This document shows, one piece after another, positions 27,819-36,268 of a stretch of DNA of 64,000 nt. The stretch is taken from positions 1-64,000 of the forward strand of contig JAGYHQ010000002.1 in assembly GCA_018456245.1 (NCBI GenBank), in the 5' to 3' direction. The notes under the pieces were generated by a model. The model was given only the letters and a program-made list of their open reading frames with translations. It was not told where the DNA came from and searched no databases. This DNA is from Tenacibaculum sp. Lineage in GTDB: Bacteria > Bacteroidota > Bacteroidia > Flavobacteriales > Flavobacteriaceae. Every line of letters starts with the position of its first letter. The stretch's first letter is position 1. The translations under genes were made by a program, and so were the position numbers.

Positions 27819-28343
27819 TTATATATTTCTAAAATAATGATTATCACTTGTTGAATAATCTAACATAATATTCCATGCTGTTCGCTCCCAATCTACATGA
27901 ATGTAGTTTGGTAGGTTTTTTGGAATGTCGCCACAATCTTCTAATAAATTACTTACAAAATGAACATCATTATCATATTCCCCACAATAACATTCTTCAA
28001 CCTTTTCAATAATTTTGTAAATATCTTTTTCATAACATCCTACACAGTTACAATACGCCTCAATTACTTCAAAATCATAACTACAATTTTCTATAATTTC
28101 CATTATTTCAAAAATTTCATCAGAAATATAGCTTTCTGAAATTAATCCCATTTCTTTAAATAAATCAGGACATTCATAATCTTGAAACATAAATTCAGGG
28201 TCTTGCTCATCTTTATGAAGATTATACATTTCTTTTTTTAATTCCTCATAACTAGAATAGTCTTCTAAATTAAGCCATTTACCATAAATACTTCCTTCGT
28301 TGTACTTTTTGTAAGTACCAACATAAATGTTTACATTTGTCAT
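27819..28343 (-). CDS. ardA: antirestriction protein ArdA
   Basis: ArdA is an acidic, elongated protein that mimics B-form DNA and blocks type I restriction and modification enzymes, protecting an incoming element. The family pattern is clear: NIYVGTYKKYNEGSIYGKWLNLEDYSSYEEL, then DEQDPEFMFQDYECPD, and a strongly acidic C-terminal half (ECYCGEYDNDVHF). I use ATG 28343 (MTNVNIYVG) rather than a TTG two codons earlier. It is in the same island as a restriction-type operon, which would serve element and host alike. Confidence 0.88.
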   Translation of the reverse strand: MTNVNIYVGTYKKYNEGSIYGKWLNLEDYSSYEELKKEMYNLHKDEQDPEFMFQDYECPDLFKEMGLISESYISDEIFEIMEIIENCSYDFEVIEAYCNCVGCYEKDIYKIIEKVEECYCGEYDNDVHFVSNLLEDCGDIPKNLPNYIHVDWERTAWNIMLDYSTSDNHYFRNI

Positions 28344-28386
28344 AGTCAAACAATTTTTAATTAGTGTTAAAGTTTTTTGATTTTTT

Positions 28387-28420
28387 AGCCTTACGAATTG
28401 CCGTTCGTAGGGCTTTTTTT
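28387..28420 (+). terminator. terminator-like hairpin in the 28.4-29.2 kb intergenic region
   Basis: AGCCTTACGAA (28387-28397) pairs with TTCGTAGGGCT (28404-28414) with one G-U, followed by TTTTTT. It faces rightward although no rightward gene precedes it. It marks the left edge of an 840-bp stretch without protein genes. Confidence 0.5.
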
Positions 28421-28639
28421 ATTACCCTATAAATATACAAAAAACAAATTAATTGTACTAATTTTAGCATAGGTATTTTTAATATAATTATTAAAAATAT
28501 ATACCACACTTTTTAAAGTTAAAAATGTATAAGGTTAGACCATAACCTAAAAATAATACAAAAGGATTTTACACATAAAAGTGATAAAAATAAAATGTAG
28601 ATAAATAAATTGTTGGCTTTTTGTTTTGACTGAATTAAA

Positions 28640-28685
28640 ACATAGAGGGGTACACAAAAAAATTAAATACCCTCCCCCCTATTTT
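28640..28685. repeat. inverted repeat upstream of the RNA candidate
   Basis: TACACAAAA at 28651 and TTTTGTGTA at 28682 are 9-bp arms around a C-rich centre, overlapped by a second pair (GAGGGGTA / TACCCTC). A further AT palindrome (TTTTTAATA/TATTAAAAA) lies near 28475. I can give no role; it could be a nicking site, an operator or a leader structure. Confidence 0.35.
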
Positions 28686-28805
28686 GTGTAAGGTGGTTAT
28701 ATATAAATCTGAATTTGGAAAAAAAAAATGAAAAAGGAGTGATATTTTTTCTTATATTGCTATCGAAAATTTTGAGAAAAAAGCGTTAGCTTTTGGTCTG
28801 TTGTT

Positions 28806-28840
28806 CAGAAATCTACCAAATTTTAAAAACAGCAATACAG
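28806..28840 (+). repeat. direct repeat A, first copy
   Basis: A 35-bp word beginning CAGAAATCTACCAAATTTT and ending AGCAATACAG. It forms the 5' arm of the RNA candidate. The second copy is 185 bp downstream. Confidence 0.9.
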
Positions 28841-28920
28841 ATTCAAAAAGTTGATGTTCACGTTATAAGCGTGGGCTGATATTATTCTTGTATTGCGTAG
28901 GCTTTGGTAGAGCCTCTGAC

Positions 28921-28951
28921 AGCGAGATAGTTGAAAGTCCTCGCTTTTTTT
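28921..28951 (+). terminator. intrinsic terminator of the RNA candidate
   Basis: AGCGAG (28921-28926) and CTCGCT (28940-28945) with a 13-base loop and a run of seven T. It separates the two copies of repeat A, so RNA that ends here contains only the first copy. Confidence 0.7.
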
Positions 28952-28990
28952 GTATATGAAATTTAAAAAGAGTTAATTTTATTCTGCTGT

Positions 28991-29024
28991 CAGAAATCTA
29001 CCAAATTTTTAATCAGCAATACAG
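28991..29024 (+). repeat. direct repeat A, second copy
   Basis: A 34-bp copy with the same CAGAAATCTACCAAATTTT start and AGCAATACAG end; only the centre differs (one gap, two changes). Here no matching 3' arm follows, so it is free to pair with the anti-repeat of the RNA candidate. Confidence 0.9.
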
Positions 29025-29027
29025 GAT

Positions 29028-29098
29028 AAATTAGCCTTTAGACGGCAGGGGAAGTGTTTTTACACACTTACCTCTGCTGTGTACATAGGCATTAATTT
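29028..29098 (+). promoter_or_regulatory. structured leader of the methyltransferase operon
   Basis: Long interrupted hairpin: AAATTAGCCT (29028-29037) opposite AGGCATTAATTT (29087-29098), and inside it GCAGGGGAAGTGT (29045-29057) opposite ACACTTACCTCTGC (29064-29077). A smaller hairpin, GTTTGC/GCAAAC, lies at 29144-29167 just before the ATG at 29185. Together with repeat A it makes a 200-base leader with clear structure. Confidence 0.55.
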
Positions 29099-29184
29099 GT
29101 GTAAAGGAATAAAATTTTGTTCCACTCTTTCAGTGTATTATTAGTTTGCTTTTGGAACGAGGCAAACGAGTAAAATGCTCTGTA

Positions 29185-29829
29185 ATGGGAAAACCCCAAG
29201 TAAAGACCAAAAAGCGAGTGGCTGACCATGGCGAAGTATTTACTAACGAAAGAGAAGTAAATGCCATGCTTGATTTGGTAAAAAACCAATGCCAACGCAT
29301 AGATGCGACTTTCCTTGAACCAGCTTGTGGTGATGGTAATTTTTTGATTGAAATATTAAGGCGAAAACTTGAACTTGTAGCAAACCACAAACGAAACTCA
29401 TATTCTTATTGTAAAAATTTAGTTATTGCTGTTAGCAGTTTGTATGGTGTGGAATTATTAGAAGATAATGCACAAGCCTGCCGTGAAAGACTTTATAATA
29501 AAGTTGAACAAACTTTCCCAAAATCATTAAAGACTTCTAATGAGTATTTAGAAGTAATGAAAACAATTCAATTTATTTTAGATAAGAACATTGTGTGTGG
29601 CAATGCCTTGGACTATACTAAAGCAAACGGAACAGCTATTGTGTTTTATGAATGGAAATTTATAAATGAAACTGATGTAAAAATACGATGTTTTGATTTT
29701 GAAGTAGTCGCAGAACAAGGCAAACAAATGTCTTTATTTTCTGACACAAACAAGGAAGTAAGCATTCCAGAGCATAACCAAGAGTTTAAACCAATTCATT
29801 ATTTAAAACTTTACACTTATGCTGAATGA
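29185..29829 (+). CDS. adenine-methyltransferase-like protein lacking NPPY
   Basis: The 214-residue protein begins with HGEVFTNEREVNAMLDL, like many N6-adenine methylases, and has the AdoMet-binding motif I FLEPACGDGNFLIEIL at about residues 43-58. The catalytic NPPY tetrad is missing, and the protein stops early with the phrase KPIHYLKLYTYAE. It may be a regulatory or specificity partner of the next protein, or a decayed half. I chose ATG 29185; the TTG at 29146 would lie within a leader hairpin. Its stop overlaps the next start by 11 bases. Confidence 0.75.
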   Translation: MGKPQVKTKKRVADHGEVFTNEREVNAMLDLVKNQCQRIDATFLEPACGDGNFLIEILRRKLELVANHKRNSYSYCKNLVIAVSSLYGVELLEDNAQACRERLYNKVEQTFPKSLKTSNEYLEVMKTIQFILDKNIVCGNALDYTKANGTAIVFYEWKFINETDVKIRCFDFEVVAEQGKQMSLFSDTNKEVSIPEHNQEFKPIHYLKLYTYAE

Positions 29830-31318
29830 TTTATACAACCCAGATGTGCTGAATTGCCTTGCTAATTTGAGCAACGATGAAGTATTTACACCACCTCACA
29901 TAGCCAACAAAATGTTAGATTTATTACCCAAAGAATTATGGCGTAATAAAGAGGCGAAATTTCTTGACCCTTTTTGTAAAAGCGGTGTGTTTTTACGAGA
30001 AATAGCCAAACGACTTTTAAAAGGTTTAGAGAACGAAATACCTGACCTACAAGAGAGAGTAAACCATATAATGCAACACCAAATTTATGGTATAGGCATT
30101 ACCGAACTAACGGCTTTACTCTCTCGCAGGAGTTTGTATTGTGCGAAAAACACCCAAAGCGAACACAGTGTAACCCACATTTTTAACAATGAAAATGGAA
30201 ACATAGCCTTTGACAATATCCCTCACACTTGGGATAAAAACGGAAAATGCGAATACTGTGGCGTAAGTGATAGCATTTTAGGCGATGATAAACGAAAAGA
30301 TTTAGAAGTACACGCCTACCAATTTATACATAACGAAAACCCTTTTGAAGATATGCAATTTGATGTAATTATAGGAAATCCACCGTATCAGTTAAATGTT
30401 GGTGTAGAAAAGAAAAATTTTGCAATAGCCATTTATCAAAAGTTTATAGAACAAGCCATAAAAATGAAACCTCATTATTTATGTATGATTGTACCAAGTA
30501 GATGGTTTGCAGGCGGAAGAGGTTTAGATAGTTTTAGGGAACAAATGCTTAATGATAGACGACTAAAAGAGATACACGATTATCCTAATGCATCAGAAGT
30601 TTTCCCTGGGGTAGAAATAAAAGGAGGGGTAAATTATTTTCTTTGGCAAAGTGATTATAAAGGAGATTGTTTGATAAAAACTTATGAAGAAAATAAGTGT
30701 GTTTCGGAAATGAAACGACCTCTAAAAGAAAAAAATACTGATATATTCATTAGAATAAACAGAGCAATTCCTATTTTAAGAAAGATAAGAGCATTTAATG
30801 AAGATAGTTTTAATAAAAACATTAGTGTACAAACTCCTTTTGGCTTGTTAAGTTCTTTTAAATCATATAAAAAGACATCTTTTGAAAATTCTATTAAAGT
30901 ATTTGGAAATAAATTTATAGGATATGTAAAAGAAGAGCAGATTAAGAAAAATAAACAATGGATAAAAGACCATAAAATACTTATTCCAAAAGCAATAGGG
31001 TCTGGAAATAGCAAAACCGATTGGTTAAAACCTATTTACGCAGAGCCTAATTCTTGTTGCACACAAACATACTTAATTATCGGACCTTTTGCGACTAAAA
31101 AACGATGTAAAAATGTAATGTCTTATATCAATACTAAATTTTTTCATTTTTGTTTAACCCTAATAAAAAATACACAAGATGCAATGAGAGGAGTTTATGA
31201 ATTTGTTCCACAACAAAACTTTGATGAAGAATGGACAGATGAAAAGTTATATAAAAAATATGGTTTAACGGAGGAGGAAATAGCGTTTATTGAGAGTATG
31301 ATTAGACCTATGGAGTAA
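29819..31318 (+). CDS. N6-adenine DNA methyltransferase
   Basis: The 499-residue protein has N-terminal EVFTPPHIANKMLDL, motif I FLDPFCKSGVFLREI (about residue 47-61) and the catalytic motif IV DVIIGNPPYQL (about 181-191). A C4-type patch (CEYCGVSD) lies between them. The C-terminal half is a target-recognition-like region. It resembles Eco57I-type methylases of restriction systems. It would methylate adenine in a target sequence and protect host DNA from the nuclease-helicase encoded downstream. It is the second gene of the nine-gene operon. Confidence 0.88.
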   Translation: MLNDLYNPDVLNCLANLSNDEVFTPPHIANKMLDLLPKELWRNKEAKFLDPFCKSGVFLREIAKRLLKGLENEIPDLQERVNHIMQHQIYGIGITELTALLSRRSLYCAKNTQSEHSVTHIFNNENGNIAFDNIPHTWDKNGKCEYCGVSDSILGDDKRKDLEVHAYQFIHNENPFEDMQFDVIIGNPPYQLNVGVEKKNFAIAIYQKFIEQAIKMKPHYLCMIVPSRWFAGGRGLDSFREQMLNDRRLKEIHDYPNASEVFPGVEIKGGVNYFLWQSDYKGDCLIKTYEENKCVSEMKRPLKEKNTDIFIRINRAIPILRKIRAFNEDSFNKNISVQTPFGLLSSFKSYKKTSFENSIKVFGNKFIGYVKEEQIKKNKQWIKDHKILIPKAIGSGNSKTDWLKPIYAEPNSCCTQTYLIIGPFATKKRCKNVMSYINTKFFHFCLTLIKNTQDAMRGVYEFVPQQNFDEEWTDEKLYKKYGLTEEEIAFIESMIRPME

Positions 31319-31339
31319 GTTTAATGAGAGTTGAGAATT

Positions 31340-31897
31340 ATGAAAGAAAAAATATTAAAGGCTATTTACGACACTTATAATCATTCAAAAGAATTATTTG
31401 ATGATGCTGACTTTCTCTTACAAGCAGGAAAAAAAGAAAGAGCATATACCTTTTTTCATTTTTCATTTGAAGAAAGTGGTCGTTTTTTTATTCTATTAAA
31501 GGTGTTGTTTGAATATTTACAAGGAAACATAGAGGCTAAAAACTTAAATTACAAATATATCAAAACCAATGGATATGAAAATCATATAAAAAAATTAGAA
31601 GAAGCAACATTAAAAATGATGATAATTCCTGTTTGGAATGCAATAATGAACGGAGATAAAGAAGCAGAAAAATTTATTCTAAATTTTTATAAAAGTTTAA
31701 AATCAAATATTGACAAATACAATGATAATAAAAACCATAGTATTTACTTATCTTACATTAATAATGATTTCAAATTACCCAAAGATTTGATAACAGATGA
31801 TGATTTGCACGAAATCAAAGAATTAGCAGAAATACAAATTATTAATTTGGAAAAACTATTTAAATGGGAGGCATTTCCAAAACCTATGAGGACTTAA
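31340..31897 (+). CDS. AbiV-like abortive infection protein
   Basis: The 185-residue helical protein has the AbiV family layout: ELFDDADFLLQAGKKERAYTFFHFSFEESGRFFILL near the start, where the EES pair stands at the conserved Glu-Glu position. AbiV of Lactococcus stops phage growth through an interaction with a phage protein. I chose ATG 31340 instead of the TTG three codons before it. It is placed inside the restriction operon, 21 bases behind the methylase and 50 before the helicase. The family call is good but not certain. Confidence 0.72.
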   Translation: MKEKILKAIYDTYNHSKELFDDADFLLQAGKKERAYTFFHFSFEESGRFFILLKVLFEYLQGNIEAKNLNYKYIKTNGYENHIKKLEEATLKMMIIPVWNAIMNGDKEAEKFILNFYKSLKSNIDKYNDNKNHSIYLSYINNDFKLPKDLITDDDLHEIKELAEIQIINLEKLFKWEAFPKPMRT

Positions 31898-31947
31898 AAA
31901 AGTATAGGCACAACTTGATTGAACTAAAAAAACAAAAATCCTAAAAA

Positions 31948-34533
31948 ATGAACAACCTACTAAACCAAAACAATATACCAAGAATATACGCTTATAGTGA
32001 TGAGCGATTTAAGGGCTGTTTAAAAGTTGGTTATACAACAAGAACAGCAGAAGAACGAGTTAAGGAACAATACCCTGTAAACACACCTTATCAATCGTGG
32101 AAAATAGAACACGAAGAACTTGCTTTGAGAAAGGACGACTCATTTTTTACTGACCACGAAATTCATAGAAGGCTTAAAAAAATGGGCTTTGAACAAATAC
32201 GAGATGAAAAGGGTGTATTAACCGAGTTTTTTCGTTGTAGTTTAGATGAGGTTAAAAATGCTATTCTTTCAGAAAGAAAAAATAAAGATTTTGAGATAAG
32301 CCGAGTGAATGATTTCAAAATGCGTCCTGAACAAGAGGAGGCAGTGAATAAAACGGCTCACTATTTTAAGAGTTTTGAACGAGAAGACGACAATATTATT
32401 CCTCACTTTTTGTGGAATGCGAAAATGCGTTTTGGTAAAACTTTCGCATCGTATCAGTTAGCCCAAAAAATGCAATGGAAAAAAGTTTTGGTTTTGACTT
32501 TTAAACCTGCTGTTCGTTCTTCGTGGCGTGAAGATTTACAATCTCATATTGACTTTCAAGGTTGGCAATTTGTATCGCAAGATGAAGATGACAAAAGCGA
32601 AAAAGATATTGATAGAAATAGACCTTTTGTGTATTTTGGTTCGTTTCAAGATGTATTAGGGAAAGACAAAAAAACAGGTGGAATAAAAATTAAAAATGAA
32701 TGGATACACGCAGAAAACTGGGATTGTGTGATTTTTGATGAATATCACTTTGGGGCGTGGCGAGAAAAATCCAAAGACCTTTTTGGAAAAAATGAGGCTG
32801 ATTTAAAGGAGTTAATGAAACAAGAAATAGAAGAACAAAAAGAACTTGCCAAAGAAAGTGGCGAGGATTATGTAGATTATTTTGATGAAGATTTAATACC
32901 GATTACAACTGACCATTATTTGTATTTATCAGGAACACCTTTTAGAGCCATAAGTGTAGGCGAATTTATTGAAGAACAGATTTTTAATTGGACATATTCT
33001 GATGAGCAAAAAGCCAAAGAAGAATGGAATGATAAGAATGGTAAAAATCCGTATTTATCTTTACCAAAAATGGTAATGCTGACTTATCAACTTCCTCAAA
33101 ACATTCAGCAAGTAGCAATCAAAGGCGAGTTTAATGAGTTTGATTTGAATGAATTTTTCAAAGCCAATGGAAAGGGTAAAAATGCCAAATTCAAATATGA
33201 AAATGAGGTGCAAAGTTGGTTGGATTTTATTCGTGGGCAGTATTGGGTAGAACAAGATTTAAAGTCTAACAAAAAAGCACCGATGCCATTTTCTGATGCT
33301 CGTTTGATACATTCGTTGCAACATACATTTTGGTTTTTACCGAATGTAGCCTCTTGCTATGCAATGGGAAACTTATTGGCTAAAAATACTTATTTTAATG
33401 ATTATAAAATTGTCGTTTCGGCAGGAACACAAGCAGGAATTGGGGAACAAGCCTTACCACCTGTAAGAAATGCAATGGGTAATAATTCTTTGGAAACTAA
33501 AACGATAACGCTTTCGTGTGGAAAACTTACAACAGGGGTAACAGTAAAAGAATGGAGTGGTGTTTTTATGTTGAGGAATACGCAAAGTCCTGAAACTTAT
33601 TTTCAAACGGTGTTTAGAGTACAATCGCCTTGGACAATTAAAAATCCTGATAAAACTTCGCCAAACCGAGAAGAAATTATCAAAGAACAATGTTATGTTT
33701 TTGACTTTGCACCTAATAGAGCATTGAGCCAAATTGCGACATATAGTAGTCAATTAAATGCAAACCCAAACGAAAATAAAAGTCCTGAACAAAAAGTTGC
33801 AGAGTTTATTAAATTCTTACCTATTTTGGCTTATGATGGTAGCGTAATGACTGAAATAGATGCAGGAAAACTCTTGGATATAGCAATGAGTGGAACAACT
33901 GCTACACTATTGGCAAGGCGTTGGGAAAGTGCATTGCTTGTGAATGTGGATAATGTCACTTTACAACGCTTAATGGCAAATGAAAAGGCTATGAAGGCAT
34001 TGATGAGTATTGAGGGATTTCGTTCGTTAAATAGTGAAATTGAAACGATTGTTGGGAAACCAGCGACTGAAATAAATAAACCCAAAGGGGAATGTATAAA
34101 GTGTAAACAAAAACCTTGCGTGTGTGCTAAACCACCAAGAATATGTCCGAAATGTAAAGAACAAAAACCTTGTAAGTGTAAAGAAGAAAAAAGTTTACGC
34201 AAAAAAATACAAGAGAAGTTGATAAAATTTGCTACTCGTATTCCTGTGTTTATGTATCTGTCAGAGTACAGAGAACAAACTCTTAAAGATGTGATTACGC
34301 AATTAGAACCTGATTTATTTAAAAAAGTAACAGGACTTTCGGTTGCAGATTTTGAGTTGTTAGAAAAGATAGGTGTATTCAATGGGGCTTTGATGAATGA
34401 TGCTGTGTTTAAGTTTAAACGCTATGAAGATGCCTCTTTGAGTTATACGGGTATTGCGACTTATGATAATTTACCACAAGTCGGTTTATTTGATACTACG
34501 GTAACGAGTGAGGAATATGAGGAAATGAAGTAA
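31948..34533 (+). CDS. GIY-YIG/T5orf172-like domain fused to SF2 helicase
   Basis: The 861-residue protein has three parts. Residues 1-95 (RIYAYSDERFKGCLKVGYTTRTAEERV) look like a T5orf172/GIY-YIG nuclease-type domain. Residues about 130-620 are a superfamily 2 helicase/translocase with Walker A AKMRFGKTF, Walker B VIFDEYHFGAW, motif III YLSGTPFRA and a motif VI-like QTVFRVQSPW. Then a Cys-rich insert at about 716-748 (CIKCKQKPCVC, CPKCKEQKPCKC) and a helical tail follow. With the methylase it should form an ATP-dependent restriction system. The final Asp/Glu-rich end has no further signature. Confidence 0.85.
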   Translation: MNNLLNQNNIPRIYAYSDERFKGCLKVGYTTRTAEERVKEQYPVNTPYQSWKIEHEELALRKDDSFFTDHEIHRRLKKMGFEQIRDEKGVLTEFFRCSLDEVKNAILSERKNKDFEISRVNDFKMRPEQEEAVNKTAHYFKSFEREDDNIIPHFLWNAKMRFGKTFASYQLAQKMQWKKVLVLTFKPAVRSSWREDLQSHIDFQGWQFVSQDEDDKSEKDIDRNRPFVYFGSFQDVLGKDKKTGGIKIKNEWIHAENWDCVIFDEYHFGAWREKSKDLFGKNEADLKELMKQEIEEQKELAKESGEDYVDYFDEDLIPITTDHYLYLSGTPFRAISVGEFIEEQIFNWTYSDEQKAKEEWNDKNGKNPYLSLPKMVMLTYQLPQNIQQVAIKGEFNEFDLNEFFKANGKGKNAKFKYENEVQSWLDFIRGQYWVEQDLKSNKKAPMPFSDARLIHSLQHTFWFLPNVASCYAMGNLLAKNTYFNDYKIVVSAGTQAGIGEQALPPVRNAMGNNSLETKTITLSCGKLTTGVTVKEWSGVFMLRNTQSPETYFQTVFRVQSPWTIKNPDKTSPNREEIIKEQCYVFDFAPNRALSQIATYSSQLNANPNENKSPEQKVAEFIKFLPILAYDGSVMTEIDAGKLLDIAMSGTTATLLARRWESALLVNVDNVTLQRLMANEKAMKALMSIEGFRSLNSEIETIVGKPATEINKPKGECIKCKQKPCVCAKPPRICPKCKEQKPCKCKEEKSLRKKIQEKLIKFATRIPVFMYLSEYREQTLKDVITQLEPDLFKKVTGLSVADFELLEKIGVFNGALMNDAVFKFKRYEDASLSYTGIATYDNLPQVGLFDTTVTSEEYEEMK

Positions 34534-34554
34534 AAAATTAAAAAAATAAATATT

Positions 34555-35301
34555 ATGGAAATTTTAATAGGAATAGTAGTTGTAATAGGAATTGTAATTT
34601 TTATATCAAGAAATTCAAAATCAAATACACAAAAAGAAACACAGAAAACAGAACCTGATATTGATATTAAGAAACTTGTTCGGGAAATGTTTCAGCAAGT
34701 TTTTCCTAATGGACAAAAAGACATTCAAGAAGGTACAAATGCTTTACTTAATATTTTAAATCACTCTGTTGATAGAAAAACAGCAGAAGATATTTTTGTA
34801 AAATCATCAGTTATATGCCATGGTGCTAGTATTAAACAAGAATTTAATAAAGAACGGTTAAAAACACATTTAGCCCCTTATGCTTTGCATTATTTTAACA
34901 ATGTATCATTTAATGAGTTTTACAATTATCTTATTTCAAGAAACTCCAAAGCATTACTACTGAATGAATTTTTCAATAGATTTAACGAAGAACAAAGTCG
35001 TTCAGGAACAGACCAAGATGAAATGCCACAAGGATATGGGGAGTTTGGATTAGATATAACAAATCCGATACCTGTTAGGTCAGTGCCTGATAGTTATAAT
35101 TATTTAAAAAGATTAAGAACTGCTTTTGATGATAAATTAACTTATGATAGAATTGGTTCTATGAATGCCCCAAATATTGAACAAATTATTGATGCTTATA
35201 ATTTATATCTTGATAACAAAAAGATTGCAACGATATACATTTGTCCGTATAATAAAAAAACAAGTTCAAAAGCACCAAAAGGATTAAAATTAGTTTCTTA
35301 A
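34555..35301 (+). CDS. membrane-anchored protein of unknown function
   Basis: The 248-residue protein has one N-terminal transmembrane helix (EILIGIVVVIGIVIFIS), a polar linker and a helical body. The C-terminal part (EFGLDITNPIPVRSVPDSYNYLKRLR, then KIATIYICPYNKKTSSKAPKGLKL) is a phrase I have seen in Bacteroidota proteins without known role. It follows the helicase by 21 bases, so it is in the operon. It may anchor a sensor to the membrane, but nothing in the sequence shows it. Confidence 0.75.
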   Translation: MEILIGIVVVIGIVIFISRNSKSNTQKETQKTEPDIDIKKLVREMFQQVFPNGQKDIQEGTNALLNILNHSVDRKTAEDIFVKSSVICHGASIKQEFNKERLKTHLAPYALHYFNNVSFNEFYNYLISRNSKALLLNEFFNRFNEEQSRSGTDQDEMPQGYGEFGLDITNPIPVRSVPDSYNYLKRLRTAFDDKLTYDRIGSMNAPNIEQIIDAYNLYLDNKKIATIYICPYNKKTSSKAPKGLKLVS

Positions 35302-35397
35302 AAAATAAATTCATAACTAAAATGAATAAATACAATCTAATAGATACATTTTTTATAGACCAAGAGATAAATAAGTGAAATTTAAAAATATAAAATT

Positions 35398-36237
35398 ATG
35401 AGTGTAAGTAGAATTTGCCCTAATTGTTATAGACGAGAAGGTATAAGAGTGAATTTTGGCAACAATCATAGTGCCGAAAAAGAATTTCATCAACAACATT
35501 GGTGTGATTGTGGTTATAGTTCGCCAGAAGAAATGATGAAAGACCAAGATTTAGGATTTAGTGATGCTAAATGGGTTCTTATTATTAAAGATTTTTTGAA
35601 TACATATTACAATATAATATCAACAACAGTAATACCAAATAAAGATGAACACCTTAGACTTTTTCTAAAATTATTAAAAAATAAGATAAATTGGTATGAT
35701 TCATCCGCAGAACTTATACCAAAGAAACGTAATTTCAATGAATTCGAATATGTTCGGAATGGGAAACCTAAAAAACAACCTAAATTAAATATTTTTGATG
35801 ATAATGGTTTGGAAGATGTACCTAATCAAGTTACTATTACAAAAACAAATTATAATTTAGATGAAGTACAACTACTTATAGAATATGCTAAGGCTTGGAA
35901 TAATTTAAATGTTTCATATTTAGAAAATATTTTATCTGATAATTTTGAATATAATTCACAATGGGTATTTGACACAATGTATGGAAAAGAAACATACATC
36001 GATTATTTAAAAGGTAAATTTAAGAGAATTAAAGAAACTAATGCCTTTCCACAAGCAGAAATAGGATATTATAAAAATGCCTATGGAGTTAAGAATAAAC
36101 CTTGTATTGTTATTAAACAAAATGATACCAAAGTATCTATTATTATGAAAATAAATAATGGAAAAATTACAAATATTGATATGGTAGGTTTTCCAGACCC
36201 TAATACAGCAATTACATTTGATTATTTTCCTAAATAA
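35398..36237 (+). CDS. zinc-ribbon protein with NTF2/SnoaL-like domain
   Basis: Two parts can be seen in 279 residues. The N-terminal 50 hold a Cys4-type ribbon (ICPNCYRREG ... HWCDCGY). The C-terminal 110 (LLIEYAKAWNNLNVSYLENILSDNFEYNSQ ... IIMKINNGKITNIDMV) have the pattern of the NTF2/SnoaL fold, a cone-shaped ligand-binding or enzyme scaffold. The domain joint is a KKQPKLN linker. The role is unknown. The 96-bp gap before it holds only an 18-codon frame from ATG 35322 that may be a remnant. Confidence 0.7.
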   Translation: MSVSRICPNCYRREGIRVNFGNNHSAEKEFHQQHWCDCGYSSPEEMMKDQDLGFSDAKWVLIIKDFLNTYYNIISTTVIPNKDEHLRLFLKLLKNKINWYDSSAELIPKKRNFNEFEYVRNGKPKKQPKLNIFDDNGLEDVPNQVTITKTNYNLDEVQLLIEYAKAWNNLNVSYLENILSDNFEYNSQWVFDTMYGKETYIDYLKGKFKRIKETNAFPQAEIGYYKNAYGVKNKPCIVIKQNDTKVSIIMKINNGKITNIDMVGFPDPNTAITFDYFPK

Positions 36238-36268
36238 ATCACAATTTTAATAAAATAAACTTACAAAA

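Larger units (their letters stand above)
28801..28951 (+). ncRNA. candidate structured RNA with terminator
   Basis: Three nested helices are visible: TCAGA (28805-28809) with TCTGA (28915-28919), TCTACCAAA (28812-28820) with TTTGGTAGA (28903-28911), and GCAATACA (28832-28839) with TGTATTGC (28889-28896). Inside them lies a hairpin CACG/CGTG (28859-28873). The 3' side can instead form a local hairpin AGGCT-TTGGTAG-AGCCT, whose loop shows TTGG, a YUNR-type turn common in antisense RNAs. An intrinsic terminator (AGCGAG/CTCGCT plus seven T) closes it at 28921-28951. The 5' half is repeated downstream in the leader of the methyltransferase genes. No family is recognised; the 5' end is unsure. Confidence 0.6.

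Noticed and set aside
28806..29024. CRISPR-like repeat pair or tracrRNA-like anti-repeat
   Set aside because: Only two copies, 185 bp apart, with a terminator and structured sequence between them, and no cas genes in the window. The repeat/anti-repeat layout is better explained by a regulatory RNA.
28740..29184. Retron or group II intron RNA
   Set aside because: No reverse transcriptase is encoded anywhere in the island, and I could not recognise the conserved end structures.
35322..35378. 18-codon frame between two operon genes
   Set aside because: Too short to support; it may be a remnant of a longer gene.
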